64,000 bases of DNA from Phormidesmis sp963710175. Its GTDB lineage: Bacteria > Cyanobacteriota > Cyanobacteriia > Phormidesmidales > Phormidesmidaceae. Where the stretch lies: contig CAVPZC010000001.1 in NCBI GenBank assembly GCA_963710175.1, positions 2,294,001-2,358,000 on the forward strand, given 5' to 3'. Positions 58,158 through 64,000 of the stretch are shown here, one piece after another. The translations under genes were made by a program, and so were the position numbers. The notes below the pieces were generated by a model. The model saw only the letters and a list, made by a program, of their open reading frames with translations, made no database searches and was not told the origin of the DNA. Positions within the stretch are counted from its first letter, which is position 1. Every line of letters starts with the position of its first letter.

Positions 58158-60401
58158 GTGGCCATCTACACGCTAGAACAACAAATGAACAAAGATCCCC
58201 TTGTCAGTATTATTATCAACAATTACAACTACGAGAGATTTTTAGCTCAAGCTATTGATAGTGCTCTTGAGCAAACCTACCCTAAAGTAGAGGTGATAGT
58301 CGTAGATGACTGCTCCACAGACAGCTCACAGCAAATAATTGCGGACTGTAGCGATCGCATCACCCCCATTCTTCACCAAACCAATGGCAAACAAGGCGCT
58401 GCCTTCAACAGTGGCTTTGCCCATAGCAAAGGCGACATCATTATTTTCTTAGATGCAGATGATTACTTGTATCCTAACGCTGTCGAAAAGATTGTAGAAG
58501 CCTGGCAACCCAACACAGCAAAAGCCCACTACCGTTTGGCAGTCGTTGACAGTAGCGGCGCTTCCAAAAGCTTTTCTCTGCCACAAGGCGATCAGTCTTT
58601 GGATAGCGAGCACGCTATGGAAAAGATCTTATTGGTTAGTGCCTACAACAGCGTTCCCACCAGCGGTAACGCGCTTAGCCGTCAGGCGATGGAACGGCTC
58701 TTCCCCATCCCAGACAAATTCAACATGACATCAGATGACTACCTCTCCGTCCTTATTCCTCTATACGGAAAGGTAATAGCCATCGAAGAAACCCTCGGAG
58801 CCTACCGAATACACGACAGCAACCAGTGGGCCTTAGTCGAACTCGATGGCGGTCGCTTTCGCCGGTTTATCTCTCACGACTTACAGCGGTGTGCCCTCCT
58901 AAAAGAAAAAGGCAAAGCGCTGGGCTACCCCGTCCCAGAAGATCTCGAAGTACGCGCAGTGGGATCAGTCTGGTCGCGGTTAGTTTCTCTACGGCTAGAT
59001 CCAGATCAGCATCCCATACCGACAGACCGGAGATTGACTCTAAGTTTCTTGGGCCTCAGAGCCCTCTGGAAATATTCAGAACACTCTCTAAAAAAGCGCC
59101 TGCTGTTTAGCCTTTGGTTTATCTGGGTTGGCCTAATGCCGCTACCGCTAGCAAAGCCCCCTATTCGCTGGCTATTTATGCCCGAAGAACGGCCTCAGAT
59201 TTTGCAAACACTCAAAAATCGCTTCTTTAAAGCATTTGGCAGTCACAAAGACGAATCGCCTGCGCCGCCAGTACCCACACGTCTGCGGGTACTTTTTGTC
59301 AGCCACGCTTATGTCGTCGGCGTCAACCAGGGCAAGCTAGCTGCGATCGCTCAACACACCAAAGTCGGCCTGCTTGCCCCAAAAACCTGGCAGTCACAGG
59401 GTTGGAACCGAGCGATCGCCCTAGAAACACCTTACCCCAACATCGAAACCTACCCCAGCAACATCCTCTTTTCTGGGCGCGGCGGAGCCTACCTATACAA
59501 CCCCTTCAGAATCTGGCAAGTTCTCCGCCAGTTCAGGCCCGACATCCTTCAAGCCGAAGTAGAAGTATTCTCACTATGTGCGCTAGAGCTAGCCCTGTGG
59601 TCGCGGCTGACCAAAATTCCCCTGGTCATATTTGGCTGGGAAAATATGGATCGCCAACTGTTTCTGCGCCAGTGGATAAAAGACTTTGTTCTTAAGACAG
59701 CGCCGCTGATCATCGTAGGCAACCGCGACGGCAAAGACGTTCTCAAAAAGTGGAACTATCAAGGACTCATCGAAGTCATGCCGCAAATAGGCGTAGATGA
59801 GCAAATGTTCACCCCCCAAATCGCTCAGGCTACCAGCCAATCAGAAATCAACATTGGCTTTTTAGGACGCATCGTTCCAGAAAAAGGCATTGACCTGCTG
59901 ATAAAAGCCGCCGAGCAGCTAAAACAGCAGGGACTCAGCTTCAAGCTTATCATCTGCGGCTCGGGGCCAACAAAACCCTCACTGCAACAGCAGGCCGAGC
60001 AAGCAAATATTGCCGATAGCATAGTCTGGCGCGATGCCGTTCCTCACGACCAAGTCCCTCAAGAGATAGGAAAATTCGACATACTGGTCTTACCCTCTCG
60101 CAGCGTCAACACCTGGAAAGAGCAGTTCGGCCACGTCCTCATTGAAGCTATGGCCATTGGCATTCCGACCGTAGGCTCCACCTGTGGAGAAATTCCCAAT
60201 GTCATCGATCATCCGGAACTTGTCTTTAAAGAAGGAAATGTAGAAGAGCTAGTCGCTATTCTATCGCGGCTGATCAGCGACGAAGCCTTTAGACAGGCGA
60301 CGGGCGAATACTGCCTAAACCGGGCCCACCAGTGCTATACCCACGAGCGTATCGCCAAGCGATCAGTCGCACTTTGGGAAAAAGTACTTCAGCCGGCGTG
60401 A
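58158..60401 (+). CDS. Bifunctional GT2-GT4 glycosyltransferase fusion
   Basis: 747 aa (GTG 58158; ATG 58185 possible). The GT2 domain (about 10-230) has PLVSIIINNYNYERFLAQAI, VIVVDDCSTDSSQ and IIFLDADDYLYPNAVE (DXD). A short hydrophobic stretch (LLFSLWFIWVGLMPLP, about 315) and a linker follow. The GT4 domain (about 375-745) has RVLFVSHAYVVGVNQGKLAA, IGFLGRIVPEKGIDLLIKAA and EQFGHVLIEAMAIGIPTVGS (EX7E). Two successive sugar transfers by one polypeptide are likely. It ends 3 bases before the next gene. Confidence 0.92.
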   Translation: MAIYTLEQQMNKDPLVSIIINNYNYERFLAQAIDSALEQTYPKVEVIVVDDCSTDSSQQIIADCSDRITPILHQTNGKQGAAFNSGFAHSKGDIIIFLDADDYLYPNAVEKIVEAWQPNTAKAHYRLAVVDSSGASKSFSLPQGDQSLDSEHAMEKILLVSAYNSVPTSGNALSRQAMERLFPIPDKFNMTSDDYLSVLIPLYGKVIAIEETLGAYRIHDSNQWALVELDGGRFRRFISHDLQRCALLKEKGKALGYPVPEDLEVRAVGSVWSRLVSLRLDPDQHPIPTDRRLTLSFLGLRALWKYSEHSLKKRLLFSLWFIWVGLMPLPLAKPPIRWLFMPEERPQILQTLKNRFFKAFGSHKDESPAPPVPTRLRVLFVSHAYVVGVNQGKLAAIAQHTKVGLLAPKTWQSQGWNRAIALETPYPNIETYPSNILFSGRGGAYLYNPFRIWQVLRQFRPDILQAEVEVFSLCALELALWSRLTKIPLVIFGWENMDRQLFLRQWIKDFVLKTAPLIIVGNRDGKDVLKKWNYQGLIEVMPQIGVDEQMFTPQIAQATSQSEINIGFLGRIVPEKGIDLLIKAAEQLKQQGLSFKLIICGSGPTKPSLQQQAEQANIADSIVWRDAVPHDQVPQEIGKFDILVLPSRSVNTWKEQFGHVLIEAMAIGIPTVGSTCGEIPNVIDHPELVFKEGNVEELVAILSRLISDEAFRQATGEYCLNRAHQCYTHERIAKRSVALWEKVLQPA

Positions 60402-60404
60402 AGG

Positions 60405-61463
60405 ATGAACAAACTCCTGCTAGTGACATTTCCGATTGACCTGGGCAGTGCAACCTTCGAGAGACGCTTCATTAAGATGTTTGAGCGTTCCCCAGAGATA
60501 GACTTGCAGGTATATCGTTTTGCAGCAGACCAAAATCAGAGCAACCCTCCCTCAATGCTTACCTTTGGCTATATGCAAAAAATCGGCAGAAGAATTCTCG
60601 ATTCAATCAAACTACAGCAAGCAGTTCGTCAGGCCAATTCTGAAGGAAGAAAAGTTCTGTTTGGGGGCGTCAGTCCGGCTGTTTTTGCTTATCCAGCTAT
60701 ACGGCACCATCAGAGCTACATAGTTACAGACTGGACGAGAAAGCTTTTCCCGCCTGAGTGGATACATCCAAGTTCTCCGGCTTGGTTGACCCTTATTCAT
60801 AAAAAAGTTCTCAATTCCCAAAGATATGTTTTTGGAATAACCGATGCAGTCATTACACAAATATCAAAAGACTATAAAGTCCCAAAAAGCAAATTAAAAA
60901 AGGTAAAACTACCCTTTGCTTCCGACCTAGAGCTATTTGTCCCTAGTCCTAACCGAGAAGATAGTGAAGTGCGAATCCTCTTTGTAGGCGGACATTTTCG
61001 CCGTAAAGGCGGAGATATTTTGCTCAACTGGTTCGTCAACAACTATAAATCCGGATTGCAGATGACGATGCTAACAGGCGGATCTATAGACATTCACCCT
61101 AAAATTTCTTTTGTAGAAAATGTGCATTACGGACAAGCCAGGCATGTAGAAATATTTAGAAGTCACGATATCTTTGTGCTGCCAACTCGATGCGACGCTT
61201 ACCCATCTGTTATCGGAGAAGCAGCCTGCGCCGGACTAGCCATACTCACAACAAGACACGCCCTGGGTTCACCCGAGATAGTAAAAGACAATATCAATGG
61301 CTATATATCTCACTCGCCAGAAGAGCTGATCGATAAGTTAAATGAGCTCGTTGGCAACAAGCCGCTCATAGAACAAATGAAAACGAATAGCCGAAAGCTG
61401 ATGGAGTGGGAATTTGAAGAAAAATCAGTGCTCAACGAATACATAGCCCACATGTTTGAATAA
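60405..61463 (+). CDS. Glycosyltransferase (GT4-like)
   Basis: 352 aa. A Rossmann-type N-terminal start (MNKLLLVTFPIDLGSATFER), VRILFVGGHFRRKGGDIL for the C-terminal domain, and DIFVLPTRCDAYPSVIGEAACAG for the donor site. AAGG directly before ATG, overlapping the previous stop, gives translational coupling. Sequence is less typical than its neighbours, and the donor motif has E only at the second position of the EX7E pattern. Confidence 0.85.
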   Translation: MNKLLLVTFPIDLGSATFERRFIKMFERSPEIDLQVYRFAADQNQSNPPSMLTFGYMQKIGRRILDSIKLQQAVRQANSEGRKVLFGGVSPAVFAYPAIRHHQSYIVTDWTRKLFPPEWIHPSSPAWLTLIHKKVLNSQRYVFGITDAVITQISKDYKVPKSKLKKVKLPFASDLELFVPSPNREDSEVRILFVGGHFRRKGGDILLNWFVNNYKSGLQMTMLTGGSIDIHPKISFVENVHYGQARHVEIFRSHDIFVLPTRCDAYPSVIGEAACAGLAILTTRHALGSPEIVKDNINGYISHSPEELIDKLNELVGNKPLIEQMKTNSRKLMEWEFEEKSVLNEYIAHMFE

Positions 61464-61533
61464 AACCGCAGGTCATAGCAAACGTCGAATGTAAAAGCAG
61501 TCAAAGCTACAGTAGCAACATCGGAAGGTAAAA

Positions 61534-62646
61534 ATGCGCGTCGTGATTGTCCGCCCAATGCCCAATTTTAGTATGGACGTTTACGCCGATAGCCTGATCG
61601 ACGGACTGCGAACCGTTCGCCCAAACTGGGAAATTATAGACTTTAAGCCTAAGCCGCTTGATCGCAGCAGCAGATCGGTCTGGGTTCGCCTGCAAAAAGG
61701 CTACGAACGCTTTTGGCACTTTCCCAACGCTATCAGTCAGCAGCAGGCCGACATTTACCATATCATCGAAGCAGCCGAAGCCCATGCTGTGTACGGGCTC
61801 AAACGCAACCAAAAAAAGGCTGTTGTCACCTGTCACGATCTCATCAACTTTTACAGTCAAGAAAACCTTAGGGGCTCTGTGCAGGTGCCCTTCATCAGCC
61901 GATATCTCTGGCTGCGCGGCGTTCGCGGCATGGAAAAAGCCGATCACATCGTCGCCGTTTCAGACGCGACCGCTAAAGAAATTACTCAAATTTTAGACGT
62001 TGGCTCCAGCCAAGTTACGGTCACTCACAATGGTGTTAACCCAGCTTTTAAGCCGCTTTCTGCTGACCAAATTGCCCTTATCCGCCAGCGGCAAAATCTC
62101 CCATCAAATGCGCTTTGTCTGCTGAATGTAGGCTCCGATCACCCTCGCAAAAACGTTCTGACCATTCTAAAAACCGTTGAAAAACTGAAGCAACAGGGTT
62201 TATCCGTCTGCTTTTGGAAAGTCAGCGCCGACTTTACCGAGGAGCAAAAGGCGTTCATTCGTGATCGCAACCTAGCCTCCTGCGTTTCTTACTTGGGTAA
62301 GCCAACCCTACCAGAGCTAGTGCAGCTATACGGTGCTGCCGACATCTTAGTCGCCCCCTCCTTACACGAGGGATTTGGCCTCACCTTACTAGAAGCTATG
62401 GCCACAGGGACTCCTGTAGTCACCTCAGATGTGTCTGCCATGCCGGAGGTCGCAGGCGATGCGGCGGCTTTAGTTGACCCGACTGATGTTGGCGCGATCG
62501 CCTCTGCCATCCACCGTCTTTATAACGACGATTGCTATAGAGAAGAGCTGATTCAAAAAGGACTGAAGAGAGCTCAACAGTTTACCTGGAAAGCTACTGC
62601 TGAGCGAGTCGCCCAGGTCTACGAAACGCTATTAGCCAAAGGCTGA
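61534..62646 (+). CDS. Glycosyltransferase family 4 (mannosyltransferase-like)
   Basis: 370 aa. MRVVIVRPMPNFSMDVYADS, AVVTCHDLINF, VSDATAKEITQIL, LLNVGSDHPRKNVLTILKTV and SLHEGFGLTLLEAMATGTPV (EX7E with Glu residues intact) mark a GT4 of the WbaZ/mannosyl group. Downstream of a GT4-like gene by 70 bases. Start ATG 61534 with GAAGG a few bases before it. Confidence 0.93.
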   Translation: MRVVIVRPMPNFSMDVYADSLIDGLRTVRPNWEIIDFKPKPLDRSSRSVWVRLQKGYERFWHFPNAISQQQADIYHIIEAAEAHAVYGLKRNQKKAVVTCHDLINFYSQENLRGSVQVPFISRYLWLRGVRGMEKADHIVAVSDATAKEITQILDVGSSQVTVTHNGVNPAFKPLSADQIALIRQRQNLPSNALCLLNVGSDHPRKNVLTILKTVEKLKQQGLSVCFWKVSADFTEEQKAFIRDRNLASCVSYLGKPTLPELVQLYGAADILVAPSLHEGFGLTLLEAMATGTPVVTSDVSAMPEVAGDAAALVDPTDVGAIASAIHRLYNDDCYREELIQKGLKRAQQFTWKATAERVAQVYETLLAKG

Positions 62647-62687
62647 CTGCAAACGCCCAATTCTGTAAATTTTCACCTCACCTGCCC

Positions 62688-63929
62688 ATGAAAATTCTCA
62701 TTTCTGCCTACTCCTGCGAACCAGGTAGAGGATCAGAGCGCGGCGTCGGCTGGAACGTTGCTCGCGAAGTCGCCAAGCAGCACGAGGTGTGGGTACTAAC
62801 CCGCCCTGATGAAAGTAAAGCAGCCATCGAAGCCGAGCTGATGGCCAACCCGGTTCCTAATCTTCACTTTGTCTATTTCACCCTACCATTCTGGCAAGAC
62901 AGCATGAGCCTGGGTCAGTCAGGCGCTATGCAGCTTCACTACTATCTATGGCAAATTCAGGCTTACTTCGTAGCCCAGCGCCTACATAAAGAGATTGGCT
63001 TTGATCTAGCTCACCACGTCACCTTTGTAAAATACTCCGCGCCCAGCCTGCTGTCTCTGTTGCCCGTGCCCTTTGTCTGGGGGCCAGTCGGCGGCGGCGA
63101 ATCGACCCCAGCCAACTTTTCGCAAGACTTTAGCCTGCGTGCCAGATTGTATGAGTGGGCAAGAGATATCGTTCGCAACACCGGGGAGTGCGATCCGCTA
63201 GTCGCCTTAACCATCCGAAATAGCGCTATTGTTCGCGCTACCACCGACGATACTGCTAAACGACTCTACAGAATGGGGGCTACCCAAGTAGATATCACGC
63301 CGGAGGTTGGCCTACTAGATGAAGAAATCGCCTATCTCAACCGCTGCCCTCTCCCCTCCTCTCAACCCGTTCGATTCATTAGCATGGGGCGTCTGCTCCA
63401 CTGGAAGGGATACCATTTAGGAATTCAAGCCTTTGCCAAAGCTAACCTACCCGATGCCGAATATTGGTTGATTGGCGATGGGCCAGAGCTAGACAGCTTG
63501 AAACGCCTGGCTCAAGAGCATGGCATTGCTCACCAGGTTAAGTTTTTGGGGCGACTAACCCGTGAGGACACCTTAGAGAAATTAGGACAAAGTCATGTGC
63601 TGGTACATCCCAGCCTGCACGATTCTGGCGGCTGGGTCTGCATCGAAGCAATGGCCTCTGGCCGTCCTGTGATTTGCTTAGATCACGGGGGTCCAGCCAT
63701 TCAGGTGACAGCTCAAACCGGATTTAAGATTCCTGCCCAAGAACCCGAACAAGCTACTCAAGATATGGCGATCGCCATGCAAAAACTGGCTCACGATCCT
63801 AACTTGAGAGTGCAAATGGGTAAAGCAGGCCGTCAGCTAGTCGATGAAAACTTTAGCTGGACTGTCGTTGGCGAACGCCTAGATACGCTTTACCAAACGA
63901 CAGCGGCCACCCGTCCAGCCATTGCATAG
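62688..63929 (+). CDS. Glycosyltransferase family 4
   Basis: 413 aa. MKILISAYSCEPGRGSERGV and GWNVAREVAK are the typical start of a GT4 subgroup common in cyanobacterial exopolysaccharide clusters. FVWGPVGGGESTP, RFISMGRLLHWKGYHLGIQA and SLHDSGGWVCIEAMASGRPV (donor site) follow. The stop codon lies in a 13-bp tandem duplication. Confidence 0.93.
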   Translation: MKILISAYSCEPGRGSERGVGWNVAREVAKQHEVWVLTRPDESKAAIEAELMANPVPNLHFVYFTLPFWQDSMSLGQSGAMQLHYYLWQIQAYFVAQRLHKEIGFDLAHHVTFVKYSAPSLLSLLPVPFVWGPVGGGESTPANFSQDFSLRARLYEWARDIVRNTGECDPLVALTIRNSAIVRATTDDTAKRLYRMGATQVDITPEVGLLDEEIAYLNRCPLPSSQPVRFISMGRLLHWKGYHLGIQAFAKANLPDAEYWLIGDGPELDSLKRLAQEHGIAHQVKFLGRLTREDTLEKLGQSHVLVHPSLHDSGGWVCIEAMASGRPVICLDHGGPAIQVTAQTGFKIPAQEPEQATQDMAIAMQKLAHDPNLRVQMGKAGRQLVDENFSWTVVGERLDTLYQTTAATRPAIA

Positions 63930-63953
63930 CTCTAGCGCACAGCTCTAGCGCAC
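63928..63953. repeat. 13-bp tandem duplication
   Basis: AGCTCTAGCGCAC occurs twice in a row, followed by AGCTTTA. It begins in the stop codon of the preceding gene. Confidence 0.75.
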
Positions 63954-63978
63954 AGCTTTATAAGAGATAGCCCAACCC

Positions 63979-64000
63979 ATGCATGTGCTGATCCCAGCTC
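63979..64000 (+). CDS. Start of a further gene (partial), possibly glycosyltransferase
   Basis: ATG CAT GTG CTG ATC CCA GCT, i.e. MHVLIPA, reaches the window end. A hydrophobic beta-strand start of this kind fits a GT-B enzyme and the operon context, but seven codons are not proof. Confidence 0.35.

Noticed and set aside
1..64000. tRNA, rRNA and tmRNA genes
   Set aside because: No cloverleaf with conserved T-loop or ribosomal RNA signature noticed by eye; a covariance search would settle it.

Overview
This window is cyanobacterial chromosome. The evidence is the very frequent HIP1 octamer (GCGATCGC and near variants), heptanucleotide tandem repeats between genes, and families largely confined to cyanobacteria: XisH/XisI, DUF928, DUF4058, CHASE2 with CHAT and FHA proteins, an HpsE-like glycosyltransferase, and small HNH-associated proteins. 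A Leptolyngbya-like lineage would fit, but the sequence alone does not prove it. I see no tRNA, rRNA or CRISPR array.

Layout. 1-6.4 kb: a TetR regulator that continues into a tyrosine-recombinase-like domain (cut by the window edge), divergent from a delta-9-type desaturase; a GntR regulator divergent from an aldo/keto reductase; a glutathione-transferase-like protein. 6.4-15.7 kb: a cell-surface and signalling cluster with a TPR-CHAT protease-like protein, a two-partner-secretion FHA exoprotein, a tiny exported Cys-containing peptide, DUF928 and a CHASE2-GGDEF-EAL protein. 15.8-28 kb: M15 peptidase, SDR, FKBP, a YiiX-like protein, then a first polysaccharide region (HpsE-like GT2, GT4, acyltransferase, HTTM protein, tandem-duplicated PepSY-type membrane protein) entered by an ISAzo13-family element with a -1 frameshift site. 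28.6-37.7 kb: ordinary genes (GTPase, Rieske protein, ChaN-like protein, rlmN, stomatin-like protein, histidine kinase, purN).

37.7-50.3 kb is an accessory island rich in repeats and gene remains. It holds three copies of a two-gene module (small antitoxin-like protein plus HNH endonuclease; one intact, two broken), MNT/HEPN remnants, a broken HigA-type antitoxin, XisH/XisI, Uma2, one intact DUF4058 gene with three fragments, four copies of a 97-residue protein family, a duplicated membrane-protein gene with PHO-box-like sites, and several miniature inverted-repeat elements with visible target duplications. One miniature element is nested in another, and one has an empty-site counterpart inside the window. 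Two copies of the 97-residue gene are preceded by a duplicated candidate structured RNA with a conserved promoter and a strong terminator hairpin.

50.7-64 kb: a one-direction exopolysaccharide operon: a HepA-like ABC exporter, a capsular-synthesis-type transferase, a sulfotransferase and seven glycosyltransferase genes (one a GT2-GT4 fusion), continuing past the window end. The 52.6-58 kb part looks more AT-rich than the rest, which suggests acquisition.
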